64,000 bases of DNA, taken from Treponema sp. Its GTDB lineage: Bacteria > Spirochaetota > Spirochaetia > Treponematales > Treponemataceae. The stretch spans positions 36,493-100,492 of the forward strand of contig JAFSJW010000039.1 of NCBI GenBank assembly GCA_017449265.1, read 5' to 3'. The notes beneath the pieces are model-generated. The model worked only from the letters and a program-made list of their open reading frames with translations. It made no database searches and had not been told where the DNA came from. The position numbers were made by a program, and so were the translations under genes. Shown in pieces: positions 33,465 through 42,803 of the stretch (positions are counted from its first letter, which is position 1; each line of letters opens with the position of its first letter).

Positions 33465-33737
33465 ATGATAAATAAAGATGATGGACTTTCCATTTTGAAT
33501 GGAATTGTACAATGTTCTGAAAATAAATTTGATCTATCGAATAATGAAAACTTAGAATATTTTATGAAATCTTATCCACCTATGGATATTTATAAGAAAT
33601 ATCATTCAAATTTATCAGAAAAAAATAACGATGATGCAAACATAAACTCTTTACTATATTTTAAATTTACTTTTACAGGATTGTTCAAATTATATAGCAT
33701 CAAATCAGGCAAAGATAAAGAAAACACATCAATTTAG
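33465..33737 (+). CDS. Cassette protein, unknown (possibly the N-terminal part of a split gene)
   Basis: 90 aa, AAGGA before ATG. Charged and helical (KFDLSNNENLEYFMKSYPPM; NINSLLYFKFTFTGLFKLYS). The stop TAG is followed at once by the next frame, which has no ATG or ribosome site near its start but is open upstream across the last ~25 codons of this gene. A single frameshift would join the two into about 290 residues. No family recognised for this part. Confidence 0.5.
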   Translation: MINKDDGLSILNGIVQCSENKFDLSNNENLEYFMKSYPPMDIYKKYHSNLSEKNNDDANINSLLYFKFTFTGLFKLYSIKSGKDKENTSI

Positions 33738-33738
33738 A

Positions 33739-34344
33739 TTGGGTGCAATTGGCAAAATTACTTTTAGACTTATTGAAATAACTGATGAAAATCTAGCATT
33801 GTTAAGAAATGGTTTTGGAACTTCTGTTATTTCAAATTTACGTCTTATGCTAGAGTCTTATTCAATTGCAAAATATTTAATGGAAGCCGATGACTTAGAA
33901 TCGGATAAATTCCAAGATTTTGGAATTGTCCAAGAAGGTAAAATACATAATACAGATGCGAGAAAAAAATTAAAAGCAAAGAATTATCCAGATGATTTCT
34001 TTACTTCAAAATCTGATTTTGGATGGATTTCAGATAAAAAAATAAAAACACCAATAGATTTAATTAATCGAACGGAAATAGATGAAATTAAGGATTTATA
34101 TAAGTTTTACTGTAAATATGTACACGCTTCACCTTATTCCTGTGGAAAAGTTTTTCAAATGAACCAAAGTTCTATGGAGAATGAGAATGCATATGTTCCA
34201 ACAGGAATGAAAAATTTAGTCCATCAAAATAAATATTACATTTCATTAATTATAGAATTAATGGCTAATAATTTTATCATTGATGAATTATTTAGAGAGC
34301 TGTTTAAGAAAGTATCATTACTTATATACAATTTTGAAAAATAA
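33739..34344 (+). CDS. Cassette protein, DUF5677-like (C-terminal part of a possible split gene)
   Basis: 201 aa from TTG 33739; the true start is uncertain. The pattern NLALLRNGFGTSVISNLRLM then LESYSIAKYLMEADD resembles DUF5677-type proteins, which carry an L-x-x-G-x-x-x-x-x-x-R-x-x-x-E helix pair. A later block FYCKYVHASPYSCGK also fits. Function unknown. It ends 2 nt before the last attC. Either coupled to, or frameshifted from, the preceding frame. Confidence 0.5.
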   Translation: MGAIGKITFRLIEITDENLALLRNGFGTSVISNLRLMLESYSIAKYLMEADDLESDKFQDFGIVQEGKIHNTDARKKLKAKNYPDDFFTSKSDFGWISDKKIKTPIDLINRTEIDEIKDLYKFYCKYVHASPYSCGKVFQMNQSSMENENAYVPTGMKNLVHQNKYYISLIIELMANNFIIDELFRELFKKVSLLIYNFEK

Positions 34345-34346
34345 TC

Positions 34347-34410
34347 ACATAACAAAGCTTCAAAGCCGACACGCGGTCAAGCCGCGCCACCGTTTAATCA
34401 ATTGTTATGT
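34347..34410 (+). other. attC site 6 (right end of array)
   Basis: ACATAAC; AAAGCTTCAAAGCCGAC; CGCGGTCAAGCCGCG; CCGTTTAATCAATT; GTTATGT. Followed once more by GGACGCCCGCACTGGGG, then by core-type sequence. Confidence 0.88.
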
Positions 34411-34486
34411 GGACGCCCGCACTGGGGGAAGAGGTGTAAGCAGAAAACCTTGACAGATTGCGCTTTCCATATGACAATTTTTCAGT

Positions 34487-35302
34487 ATGCATTTTATCCA
34501 GAAAATTGAGATTCGTGAAAATGAAAGGCCTCGCAATGACAAGGGGGACACTTCGACGCTGAAGATTGCGCTTCTTGCGTTCGGGCTTCCTGGACTTGTG
34601 ATGCTTGTGATTATGTGCCTGATTCTCCCTTCCCAAATTAAGTACATTACAGAAGGTGAAGCTGTAAAGGCGGAGTTGATTTACTCTTCCGCACTCTCCA
34701 AGAGTTCCAAGTTTTCTTTTTATTACAATGAAAAAAAATATGAAATCGAACCCAAAATTTACAGCGAATCTTGGCGGAGCGGACAAATCTTCACAATGTA
34801 TGTGCTGAACGGCGAGCCTCGTAAAGCGAGATTGCGGTCGGATTTGTTTGCAGGTCCGATGATACTGCTTATTATGGGAGGCATTTTCTTTTACATAGGC
34901 TTCAAGGTGGGACTTTTGGGCTACCTCAAGACAGAGCTCTTCAACAAGCGTTTCTGGAAGGAGCATCCCTGGGTGGTGATTCCCGCAAGCAATGCCGTCG
35001 AAACAGAAGGAACTGTAATGGAGATTGTCGAGCATGATACACAGCGGGACACGACAATAAACAGAAGATTGCGCTACAAAAAAAATTACAGCCTTGTCTG
35101 CCGCTACGAGCAAGATGGACAAGAGAAATATCTTGAAAGCGCGGTTTTCTGGACCGAGCCTTACAAATTCATAAAACCGGGAACAAAGGTGAGCATTCTT
35201 TTGGACAAGACAAAGAGCGGAAAATTCATTGTGGATGTTAACGCTCTTTTTAGGGATGCGGCTGAAAAAAGCGGCGAGATTACGATACCAAAAGAATTTT
35301 AA
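34487..35302 (+). CDS. DUF3592-like membrane protein
   Basis: 271 aa. Two membrane helices (about 25-48 and 125-147) enclose a ~75-residue extracytoplasmic domain (VKAELIYSSALSKSSKFSFY), followed by a C-terminal soluble domain with the DUF3592 pattern (TEGTVMEIVEHD; YSLVCRYEQDGQEKY; GTKVSILLDKTKSGKFIVD). Function of the family unknown. First of three membrane-protein genes outside the cassette array; codon use and GC return to those of the core. The start has no strong ribosome site. Confidence 0.65.
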   Translation: MHFIQKIEIRENERPRNDKGDTSTLKIALLAFGLPGLVMLVIMCLILPSQIKYITEGEAVKAELIYSSALSKSSKFSFYYNEKKYEIEPKIYSESWRSGQIFTMYVLNGEPRKARLRSDLFAGPMILLIMGGIFFYIGFKVGLLGYLKTELFNKRFWKEHPWVVIPASNAVETEGTVMEIVEHDTQRDTTINRRLRYKKNYSLVCRYEQDGQEKYLESAVFWTEPYKFIKPGTKVSILLDKTKSGKFIVDVNALFRDAAEKSGEITIPKEF

Positions 35303-35313
35303 AGGATGGATAA

Positions 35314-35967
35314 ATGACTATAGCGGTTATAAAAGGATTTGTTGCTGCGTTCTTGTCTACTTATTTAGACAGTTCTATGAGTTGGGTATTGCTGATAAGT
35401 CTCCTTCAGTTTCTCATAGGTCTCTTTATTGAACTGCCGCTCTTGGGCTTTGGAACACGGAAGGTTGACGCAGAGTGCTTCAACATAAGAGATGCGACGG
35501 TGACAGGCCGCGCCAACAGCATCGGCCAGGGGAGTTTCAAGTTTTATATTCCAAGATTGAAGATTCCCACATACCGCTATATTGTGGATGGAAAACTGTA
35601 TATTTCATCTCCTATGCTTATGAGCAATCTTCCTGGCTACAATCCTGTTGCGGGTCCGTGCGCTATTCGTATAAAGAAAAGCAAGCCGTGGAAGATGATT
35701 TCCCCTTTGCGCCATTCTGTTGCCTCCATTTTGTATGCGCTGGCGTTGGGCTGGCTTGTTATGCCGGGCATTTTTTCGCTGACCGACGCTGATTTCCAGA
35801 AGATTCTGCATCCGGCTTCTGAAAATGTTTCCATCAAGGAATTGATGGACGAGATGAAGCCTTCCAATGAACTTTACGAAACCGACGGCACCGAACTACA
35901 GGACGAAAATGATTACCCAGAGGGGGCTTATACTTATGAATCGTTGTTCCCATCGTCCGTAGAATAG
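35314..35967 (+). CDS. Membrane protein, unknown
   Basis: 217 aa. Two hydrophobic segments at the N-terminus (about 5-45) and one near 135-160 (SILYALALGWLVMPGIFSL), with a DUF3592-like strand-rich part between (CFNIRDATVTGRANSIGQGS; YRYIVDGKLYISS). AAGGA lies before ATG 35314, 11 nt after the previous stop. Probably functions with its two neighbours. Confidence 0.6.
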   Translation: MTIAVIKGFVAAFLSTYLDSSMSWVLLISLLQFLIGLFIELPLLGFGTRKVDAECFNIRDATVTGRANSIGQGSFKFYIPRLKIPTYRYIVDGKLYISSPMLMSNLPGYNPVAGPCAIRIKKSKPWKMISPLRHSVASILYALALGWLVMPGIFSLTDADFQKILHPASENVSIKELMDEMKPSNELYETDGTELQDENDYPEGAYTYESLFPSSVE

Positions 35968-35976
35968 GAGAATACT

Positions 35977-36699
35977 ATGGAATATATTACCGGACCAACG
36001 GAAGAAAAAATGAAGAAAAAATTTATTAAAGACCCCGGTTTTTTGTCTTTTTTTGCAATACCGATTTACTTGTTCGGCTACAATCCACTTCAGAAGAAAG
36101 TCGTGTTTGCCGCATCGGACGCTCTTGCCGTTCACCCGTCCTGGCTCAAATATCTTGGATTTATTTTTTTGCTTTTTGTCACTTTTGTGATTTTTGACGC
36201 GCGCGGGGAAATGTCTGTTTCAAATTCATGGGATAGGAAAACATGGAAAGAAAAAAGAAAGCCCCTTTTTATTACGGGTCTGATTTTATTTTTATTCTGT
36301 TTTATTACGCCGTTTTTTTGCCGCTCGGAACTTTATGACGGAACTGTGAAAAGAAGGTTCGTTATAGAACAATTGTCAAAAGATTATAATCTTGCCCAAG
36401 CCGAAAGCATGCAGGTTGGATTCACACTGATAACGACGCGTAGCGGAGGGAAGAGTTCGGCCAACGCCCATTTGATTCGTGAATACAAAGCTTATGTTTC
36501 TTATAAATTCGGAGACAAAGAATTCAGGTTTTATAATGTCGATTTTGAGGACGAGCGAGTGATGATATCCGTGATAGAAAAATACAAGGACGCGCTTCCC
36601 CTTGAGTTAGAAAGAAAGCATCTTGAAGGTTTTGTCACTTACAACGGTGCAGATGAATCCTTGCGCCTTTATATTAAGGAACTGTTCGGAGAGGAATGA
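35977..36699 (+). CDS. Membrane protein, unknown
   Basis: 240 aa. Hydrophobic segments near 20-35, 58-75 (YLGFIFLLFVTFVIFDA) and 92-112 (LFITGLILFLFCFITPFFC), then a soluble C-terminal domain (KAYVSYKFGDKEFRFYNVDF). AGGAG before ATG; an in-frame ATG at 36010 is a less supported start. Last of a three-gene set with the two membrane proteins upstream. No family recognised. Confidence 0.6.
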   Translation: MEYITGPTEEKMKKKFIKDPGFLSFFAIPIYLFGYNPLQKKVVFAASDALAVHPSWLKYLGFIFLLFVTFVIFDARGEMSVSNSWDRKTWKEKRKPLFITGLILFLFCFITPFFCRSELYDGTVKRRFVIEQLSKDYNLAQAESMQVGFTLITTRSGGKSSANAHLIREYKAYVSYKFGDKEFRFYNVDFEDERVMISVIEKYKDALPLELERKHLEGFVTYNGADESLRLYIKELFGEE

Positions 36700-36931
36700 C
36701 AGGTATCTTTTTCCATAAGTCGCTCTGACGAAAATTACAAGATCGAATTCCGAGTTTTCTGCATAAGAGGTGAGCAGGGGGCTGTCATGCTGAACTTGAT
36801 TCAGCATCTATGCTTTGAGATTCTTATTGGGCTAAATTACTTATATCTTAACTGTGTCAAAAGTATATGCGTTTTTAAAGGCGGCAAGAACACTGATAAT
36901 CCGTATGACTATTAAAAAGAATAAGGATTTT
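36700..36931. repeat. Intergenic region with a REP-like palindrome
   Basis: TGCTGAA-CTTGA-TTCAGCA at 36788-36806, the palindrome that in many genomes gives spurious LNQVQHD-type open frames on one strand. Nothing else is recognised in this stretch before the chemoreceptor promoter. Confidence 0.7.
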
Positions 36932-36960
36932 TTGAAATTTTCTGATTTTTGTGCTACACT
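36932..36960 (+). promoter_or_regulatory. Promoter of the chemoreceptor gene
   Basis: TTGAAA (36932-36937), 17-bp spacer, TACACT (36955-36960), about 110 nt before the ATG. Confidence 0.5.
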
Positions 36961-37068
36961 TTTGTTATAGTAGTTGTTTTATAAGAAAAATATTTATTAT
37001 TGATGCCACGATAGCATCATTGAGAAGACAAATATCTTTTACAATATATATTTGGGAAGGAGAAACTA

Positions 37069-39132
37069 ATGAAGAAATCTTCGGTTCTATCAAAATTGAT
37101 TTTTGTGCTTGTGGCAGTCGCTGTCATTGTTATAGTTGCCATAAGTTCGCAAATATCGTTCGGAAAGAAAGCCAGACAGAAAATGGAGTTTGCGGCACAG
37201 CTCAAAACTTTGAATTTCAGGGCTGACCTTGAGGGGCAGCTGGCTTTGGTTCGGCAGATGGTAAGGATTCCGTCAATCGCCTTGTACATTGACGACCCGA
37301 ACGATCCTGGAAAAATGCAGATTGCTCTTCAGGAATTCGCGAGCTTTAAGAACGCATTTCTCTCAAAATCGATTTTCTGGATCTCAGACAAAGATCATGT
37401 GTTCTGGAGCGATATGGCTCCAGCATACAACCTAAACCCTGATGATCCCGATTCATATTGGTACAAGATGACTATGTACGAGACAGAAGAGTACAACTTC
37501 AACATAAACTACAATCCAGATTTGAATGTTACTATGCTCTGGGTGAACGCCGTAATCAGAAACGGGGCCGGAACGCCAATCGGAATCGCAGGTACCAGAA
37601 TACCACTCACGGATTTCATCGATACGATGTTCAAGGACCTTGACAGCCGTATAACCATGTACATTTTCAATGACAAGACCGAAATCACAGGAGCGAAAGA
37701 CCAGTCAATCCTTGCAGAATCACCGATACTCGCAGAAAAATTGCCAGAAACGAAAAACTCAGACAAACTTTTCGCAAAAGAAATGACTATGTTCCAGACG
37801 AAAAGCGCGCAGTATGCAGTTTCTCCGCTCGACCTTATCGGCTGGCACATGATAATGATGATTCCGTTTACGGCAGGAGAATTCTTCTCTGGCTCGGTTC
37901 TTCCTCTTACAATCTGTCTTATCGTAATCATCATCGCTCTTGCGGTTTTCGTTACGCTTGATCTTACGATGAACATACGAATCCTGAAAACGGCTGTTGA
38001 CGACCTTTCCAGCGGAAATGCCGACCTTACGCGAAGAATTTCGCTAAAAACAACGCCTCTATTAAAAATAATCCCTCAGCTCGTTGACAGCCTGAACACA
38101 TTCATTCAGAAACTGCAGGGCATAGTGGCTCAGATAAAAGATTCCAACCGCTATCTCGTGACTACTGGCGGGGACATGAGGAACTCTACGACGGACACAT
38201 CCGCATCAATTACGGAAATCATAGAGAACATCAGGAACATGAACCAGAGCATCAATGTGCAGGTTGAAAGCGTTGACGGAACGGCAGGTTCTGTAAGCGA
38301 AATCTCCACGAGCATAGACGCTCTTGACGAGATGATTACAAACCAGGCATCAAGCGTGAACCAGGCTGCGAGCGCAGTAACCGAGATGATAGGAAATATC
38401 GCCCAGGTGAACGGATCCGTTCAAAAACTCTCTGACTCTTTCACAATCCTGCAGGAAAGAACTACGAACGGAATGCAGAAGCAGGAGGAAGTCAACTACA
38501 AAATCCAGCAGATTCGCGAGCAGTCCGAGTCATTGCGCGATGCGAACCAGATTATATCTGCAATCGCGGAGCAGACGAACCTTCTTGCTATGAATGCGGC
38601 AATAGAGGCGGCTCATGCTGGCGAAGCCGGAAAGGGATTCTCCGTCGTCGCGGACGAAATCAGGAAGCTGTCTGAGGATTCTTCCGTTCAGTCAAACACA
38701 ATCGGAACCAAGCTGAAATCAATTCTTGATTCTGTGATTGAGATTGTATCGGAATCTGAAGAAACAAAAGATATGTTCTCATCCGTAGTGTCCGATATAA
38801 AAGACACAAGTACGCTCGTACAGGAAATATCAAGCGCGATGCAGGAGCAGGAGGCGGGTTCGCACCAGATAAACGACGCGCTTGCCGATTTGAACACGAG
38901 CTCTTCCAAAGTCAAGGATGCGTCATCCAAGATGTCATCGGAGAGTAAATCTATCCTTTCGGAAGTCCAAAGGCTTGAGTCTGCTACGCAGAGCCTAAAG
39001 GCAGGAATGGGCGAGATGACTATGGGCGCGCAGAAAATAAGCGAGACAGGAAGCGCGCTTTCATCGCTATCGGACGAAATGGAAAAATCAATCTCCAGCA
39101 TAGGAACTCAGCTGGATCAGTTCAAAGCCTGA
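37069..39132 (+). CDS. Methyl-accepting chemotaxis protein
   Basis: 687 aa. Membrane helix 10-28, periplasmic dCache sensor ([40 protein letters not shown]), second helix about 278-300, HAMP ([20 protein letters not shown]), and a canonical signalling domain with tip [20 protein letters not shown]. It relays small-molecule signals to a CheA kinase that is not in this window. GGAAGGAG before ATG. Convergent with the binding-protein gene downstream; very similar in its tip to the receptor at 56919. Confidence 0.93.
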   Translation: MKKSSVLSKLIFVLVAVAVIVIVAISSQISFGKKARQKMEFAAQLKTLNFRADLEGQLALVRQMVRIPSIALYIDDPNDPGKMQIALQEFASFKNAFLSKSIFWISDKDHVFWSDMAPAYNLNPDDPDSYWYKMTMYETEEYNFNINYNPDLNVTMLWVNAVIRNGAGTPIGIAGTRIPLTDFIDTMFKDLDSRITMYIFNDKTEITGAKDQSILAESPILAEKLPETKNSDKLFAKEMTMFQTKSAQYAVSPLDLIGWHMIMMIPFTAGEFFSGSVLPLTICLIVIIIALAVFVTLDLTMNIRILKTAVDDLSSGNADLTRRISLKTTPLLKIIPQLVDSLNTFIQKLQGIVAQIKDSNRYLVTTGGDMRNSTTDTSASITEIIENIRNMNQSINVQVESVDGTAGSVSEISTSIDALDEMITNQASSVNQAASAVTEMIGNIAQVNGSVQKLSDSFTILQERTTNGMQKQEEVNYKIQQIREQSESLRDANQIISAIAEQTNLLAMNAAIEAAHAGEAGKGFSVVADEIRKLSEDSSVQSNTIGTKLKSILDSVIEIVSESEETKDMFSSVVSDIKDTSTLVQEISSAMQEQEAGSHQINDALADLNTSSSKVKDASSKMSSESKSILSEVQRLESATQSLKAGMGEMTMGAQKISETGSALSSLSDEMEKSISSIGTQLDQFKA

Positions 39133-39207
39133 TTGGCGAATCTTTCCGGGGAGCGGCTTACAAGGAAAGTCATTATTCCGGACTTGTATGCTGACTCTGG
39201 AAAAAGT

Positions 39208-40164
39208 CTATTTCTCGAACTTGGAATGAGATTTTATATATTCAAGGAGAGCCTTCTGGTCGTCTTTGGTGTATGTGATTACCGGAACAACCACGACAGG
39301 CTCGATTTTTTTTCCCAGAGCCGCGTCAACGGCACAAGAAACCGCATCATAGCCCATCTGGTACGGCTGCTGGGTCGTTACGGCAAGGACTTTCACTTCG
39401 TTTCCGAGCATTTCACGGGCAATACTCATGCTCATATCAACACCGGCAATAAGGATGTCGGTCCTTGCCATCTGCTTGAGGACATCTATTGCCGCAAGAA
39501 GCGTAGTCTGATTCCAGCACCAGATAAGTCCTATCCCAGGATTCTCGGAAATCATCTTGCGGATTGCTACCTTGGACTCTTCCCTAAGCTCTGCTTTTAT
39601 CTCGCAGGCAATCTCAAGAGTTCCGTCATCTAAAAGAGGTTTTACGGATTCCAAAAAACCAGTGCGCCTGTCAATAGCGACTGAGTACAAATCATTAGTG
39701 ACAAGGGCTGTTTTAAGGTCATTAATTTTGTTCGCCTCAAAATATTTCACAAGATATTCGCCTGTCGCGCTTCCGAGCTTTTTTGAGTCAACGATTACTT
39801 GTGCCGAAGGAGGCGGGTAGACGATTGTGTTCCAAGTGACAACAGGAACATTCATTTTTTGCACATCAGAAACAATCTTTCCGCTCGCACCGTAGTCAAT
39901 GGGGCAGATTATGATTGCGCTCGCCCGGTTTTTTATGTGGTCCTGCACTAAATCTTTTTCCAAATTGACATCGTAGTGAGAATTCGTTTCTACAAGATAA
40001 ACGCCTTTGTCCCTTGCCCCAGCCCTTATTCCGTAAATAGCCTCGGTGAACCACTCGCCGTTTTCATCGAAAATTACCGAGCCTACGGTCATTCTGTTGT
40101 TTTTTCTGCATGAGCCGAAAAGAAGCGCAAGTATCGAAACAAATATCAAACCACTTTTTCTCAT
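39208..40164 (-). CDS. Sugar-type periplasmic binding lipoprotein
   Basis: 318 aa from ATG 40164, chosen because AGAGGA precedes it and it begins a lipoprotein signal (MRKSGLIFVSILALLFGSC). The mature part is a type I periplasmic-binding fold as in ribose/galactose binders (VGSVIFDENGEWFTEAIYGI; NRASAIIICPID; LIAGVDMSMSIAREM). No ABC permease or ATPase is near. It lies 2 nt downstream of a dCache-GGDEF gene, so it may deliver a ligand signal to that protein rather than feed a transporter. Confidence 0.82.
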   Translation of the reverse strand: MRKSGLIFVSILALLFGSCRKNNRMTVGSVIFDENGEWFTEAIYGIRAGARDKGVYLVETNSHYDVNLEKDLVQDHIKNRASAIIICPIDYGASGKIVSDVQKMNVPVVTWNTIVYPPPSAQVIVDSKKLGSATGEYLVKYFEANKINDLKTALVTNDLYSVAIDRRTGFLESVKPLLDDGTLEIACEIKAELREESKVAIRKMISENPGIGLIWCWNQTTLLAAIDVLKQMARTDILIAGVDMSMSIAREMLGNEVKVLAVTTQQPYQMGYDAVSCAVDAALGKKIEPVVVVPVITYTKDDQKALLEYIKSHSKFEK

Positions 40165-40166
40165 TT

Positions 40167-42035
40167 TTACATTCCTCTGTTCAGCCTGCAGATATGATAC
40201 TGATTCTTTCCCATATTCTTTGATTTTTTCAGCTCGTCGCAAGCAGACTGGTACAATTCATCAAACGAATGGCCGTCTGACGGGAACAAAGAAACACCGA
40301 TGCTTGCGCTGACACTCACCTGAGAATCTTCATTTGAATAAGTGTCCTCAACGATAGAACAGACTCCGAGTGCTTTTGCCTCGATAATCTTTCGCCCCAT
40401 CTGGATTCCGCTTCCTGAAAGTTTCAGAAAAGCCGCGAACTCATCCCCTCCAATGCGGGAGACAAAATCATTTTCGCTGAACACGGTGCATAGCTTTTGG
40501 GCAACATCGGAAATCACAAGGTCTCCCACGATATGCCCCAGAGTGTCGTTTACTTTCTTGAAATTATCAAGGTCAATAAGATAAAAAGCGTACAAATTGT
40601 CCGGAGTAGACTCTGAAAGAATCCTTGTGACGCGGGATGTGAACGCAGTTTTGTTCAGAAGTCCTGAAAGAACATCAACCTCAGCCCTGCGCTTAAGCTG
40701 AAGTTCCTTGTTCATCTCATCCTCAACATTGATAAAATTCCCGACAAGGCGAAGCGGGCTTCCGTCATCATCACGGACTACGGTTCCTGTGAGCCTGTGC
40801 CAGTAATATGCCCCGTCTGTACATCTAATCCGTAGCTCGCGCGATATGGAGTTTGTCATAGTGTGCCTGAGAGAATCAAGCTCGGCGATTACGGACAAAT
40901 CGTTTTCATGAAGAATAGACCTGAGTATTTCCTTAATCTCATCGCCCGGATAAGCCTCCCTTGCGTTCTTGTCAATGACCCTGACATTCCCGTTCAGGAC
41001 AAGCCGCCTTTTCTGAAAGTCATAGTCAAAGACGATTGCCTGAGCCTGAGTCGTAGCCACGCGAAAGCGGTCGTTCGTCTCCTCGGCAAAAGCCGCGCTG
41101 CCAGTAAGATGCAGAATCGTAATAAAAAGCATTGCGAACGCAATAACGATTGCGATGATTATTACTGTCATGTACAAGGATATTTTCTTTCCGTGCAGTC
41201 TTATTACATCTTGCGAAAAAACGACCGCATAATACCAGCCGTTTTTACCGACAGGCGTAAGCACTGAAAGACGGTTCCGCGCGCCGCTTCTGTACGGGAC
41301 TGTGAAAGTCTGCTCGTTTATCATGTCGATTTTAATCTCAGTAAGCGACAAGTCGTCATTAATCCCCCAGCTGCTTCCCAAATCATAGAAATTGGCAATT
41401 CTGTCAGTTACCACACAATCTCCACAAGAGCGGGCAATTATCGTTCCGTCGTCCGTAAGAAGAAGACCTTCGCAAGTTTCCTGAAAACTCTCAATATGAA
41501 TAAAGCCGCTCAGTAACGAAATAGGAAGCCGTCCCAGGATAACGCCTAGCACCCTTGCTTTTCCCCAGATTGGGACTGCCATATACAAAAAGTCCCCGCC
41601 GCTTCCGCCGTCAATCTTCATGTCAGAGATTACTCGTTCCCCTGACCTTGCCCGCTGGAAGCATGGCAATTTCGATATGTCAGCCGTTTCGTTCCCGAAA
41701 TTGTCAACCATACGCCCTTTAAAATCCGCAACGGCTATGCTGATAAAATTCTTGGGCACGGATATACTTCTGATTTTTGCCGAAACAGCGTCAAAATCGT
41801 TCATGTCAACATCGGACCAGTATGTTCCGGCATGTTCAAGAACATCAAGAAGGTTTTCGAGCCTTGCGCCCAAAACGGCAGCCTGTGATTTTGCGTTCGA
41901 CTCAAGGTAGAACTTTGCGTCCTCAGACATCATCGCCCCGGCTTTTTTTGAGAACCAGACGAAAGACCCAATCAGTAGTGCAGCAGTGAAGATAACGGCA
42001 ATGAAAGTCGGAAAATGGAATTTTGTTTTATTCAA
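40167..42035 (-). CDS. Diguanylate cyclase with periplasmic Cache sensor and PAS domain
   Basis: 622 aa. Membrane helices about 8-28 and 288-312 enclose a Cache-type sensor (FISIAVADFKGRMVDNFG; FLYMAVPIWGKARVLGVIL). Then comes a PAS domain (about 330-445; YYWHRLTGTVVRDDDGSPLR) and an intact GGDEF domain (LLNKTAFTSRV, DLDNFKKVNDTLGH, RIGGDEFAAF), which makes c-di-GMP from GTP. The RxxD-type inhibitory site is not obvious. Middle gene of a NYN-GGDEF-binding protein operon. Confidence 0.9.
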   Translation of the reverse strand: MNKTKFHFPTFIAVIFTAALLIGSFVWFSKKAGAMMSEDAKFYLESNAKSQAAVLGARLENLLDVLEHAGTYWSDVDMNDFDAVSAKIRSISVPKNFISIAVADFKGRMVDNFGNETADISKLPCFQRARSGERVISDMKIDGGSGGDFLYMAVPIWGKARVLGVILGRLPISLLSGFIHIESFQETCEGLLLTDDGTIIARSCGDCVVTDRIANFYDLGSSWGINDDLSLTEIKIDMINEQTFTVPYRSGARNRLSVLTPVGKNGWYYAVVFSQDVIRLHGKKISLYMTVIIIAIVIAFAMLFITILHLTGSAAFAEETNDRFRVATTQAQAIVFDYDFQKRRLVLNGNVRVIDKNAREAYPGDEIKEILRSILHENDLSVIAELDSLRHTMTNSISRELRIRCTDGAYYWHRLTGTVVRDDDGSPLRLVGNFINVEDEMNKELQLKRRAEVDVLSGLLNKTAFTSRVTRILSESTPDNLYAFYLIDLDNFKKVNDTLGHIVGDLVISDVAQKLCTVFSENDFVSRIGGDEFAAFLKLSGSGIQMGRKIIEAKALGVCSIVEDTYSNEDSQVSVSASIGVSLFPSDGHSFDELYQSACDELKKSKNMGKNQYHICRLNRGM

Positions 42036-42045
42036 GACCAGCCTC

Positions 42046-42786
42046 CTAGTCCTTCACACGATAGGCAAAAATCATCTTGTTACCGCTTTTTTGGCCTTTT
42101 ATCTCGTAAAGGTCAGGATATTTCCTGAAATAATCCGTGAATTTCTTGACTCCGAAAAGAGTTATGTCAAAATCAGGCTTGACGCGCTTTATGTATGAGC
42201 CTGCGATTGAAACATCAACGAAATCATCATCATCGTTCTGGTAAGTTTCGTAGACGATTTTTATGAGGTTGTCAAGCTCCGTGTTCCCCACTTTTTTCCT
42301 GCCTGATGATTTTTCGCCGTGCTCGTTCTTTGTGTCGAGCGTCTTTTCAGCAGAAAGGTGCTCAAGGTAAATGAACTTGTGGCATGACTCAACGAAAGCC
42401 TCCGACGACTTTTTTGCCCCTATGCCGAAAACGAATTTTCCCGACTCGCGGAGCTTTATTGCCAGAGGCGTAAAGTCACTGTCGCTCGACATGATTGCGA
42501 ACCCGTCGTACTCAGAATTGTACAAAAAATCCATCGCATCGATTATAAGAGCCATGTCGGTGGCGTTTTTTCCCTTAACATAATCAATCTGATAAATAGG
42601 CTTTATTGCAAGTTCCCTGAAAGTGTCCTCCCAGTTCTTAAGCGATGCCTTTGCCCAGTTTCCGTAAGCCCTTTTAACCAGAATTTTCCCATATTTTGAT
42701 ATTTCAAGTATTGCGGATTCTATCTTACTTATCTGCGTGTTGTCTGCGTCAATCAAAAGCGCGATTCTTCCAACATCTTCTGTCAT
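42046..42786 (-). CDS. NYN-domain (PIN-like) RNase with OST-HTH/LOTUS domain
   Basis: 246 aa. N-terminal NYN nuclease fold with the acidic cluster in ALLIDADNTQ (Asp13, Asp15), ATDMALIIDAMDFLY and IMSSDSDFTPLA; C-terminal LOTUS-like helix-turn-helix (about 165-240; SIAGSYIKRVKPDFDITLFG, KKFTDYFRKYPDLYEI), a domain that binds structured RNA. Matches LabA/DUF88-type proteins. Probably an RNA-processing nuclease. First gene of the operon with the GGDEF protein (10-nt gap). Confidence 0.88.
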   Translation of the reverse strand: MTEDVGRIALLIDADNTQISKIESAILEISKYGKILVKRAYGNWAKASLKNWEDTFRELAIKPIYQIDYVKGKNATDMALIIDAMDFLYNSEYDGFAIMSSDSDFTPLAIKLRESGKFVFGIGAKKSSEAFVESCHKFIYLEHLSAEKTLDTKNEHGEKSSGRKKVGNTELDNLIKIVYETYQNDDDDFVDVSIAGSYIKRVKPDFDITLFGVKKFTDYFRKYPDLYEIKGQKSGNKMIFAYRVKD

Positions 42787-42803
42787 ATATTTTCCTGATT
42801 TTG

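Larger units (their letters stand above)
25820..34410 (+). mobile_element. Integron-type gene cassette array without integrase (CALIN)
   Basis: Genes all on the plus strand are interrupted by attC-like sites at 26398 (degenerate), 26762, 28295, 29354, 33347 and 34347. The clear sites share CATAACAAAG-TTCAAAGCCGAC, then GGTCAAGC-GCG, then GTT and GTTATG. The region is more AT-rich than its flanks and is dominated by toxin-antitoxin pairs and unknown small genes, as in sedentary chromosomal integrons. No tyrosine recombinase of the IntI kind occurs anywhere in the window. Confidence 0.85.

Noticed and set aside
25368..34487. Integron integrase (intI) within or beside the cassette array
   Set aside because: No open frame in the region or elsewhere in the window has tyrosine-recombinase motifs.
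34394..35122. Minus-strand open frame of 242 codons opposite the DUF3592-like gene
   Set aside because: Composition is His/Arg-rich as expected for antisense; the plus-strand frame has membrane helices and domain pattern.
36607..36807. Minus-strand frame beginning MLNQVQHD
   Set aside because: Typical false gene created by a dispersed REP palindrome.
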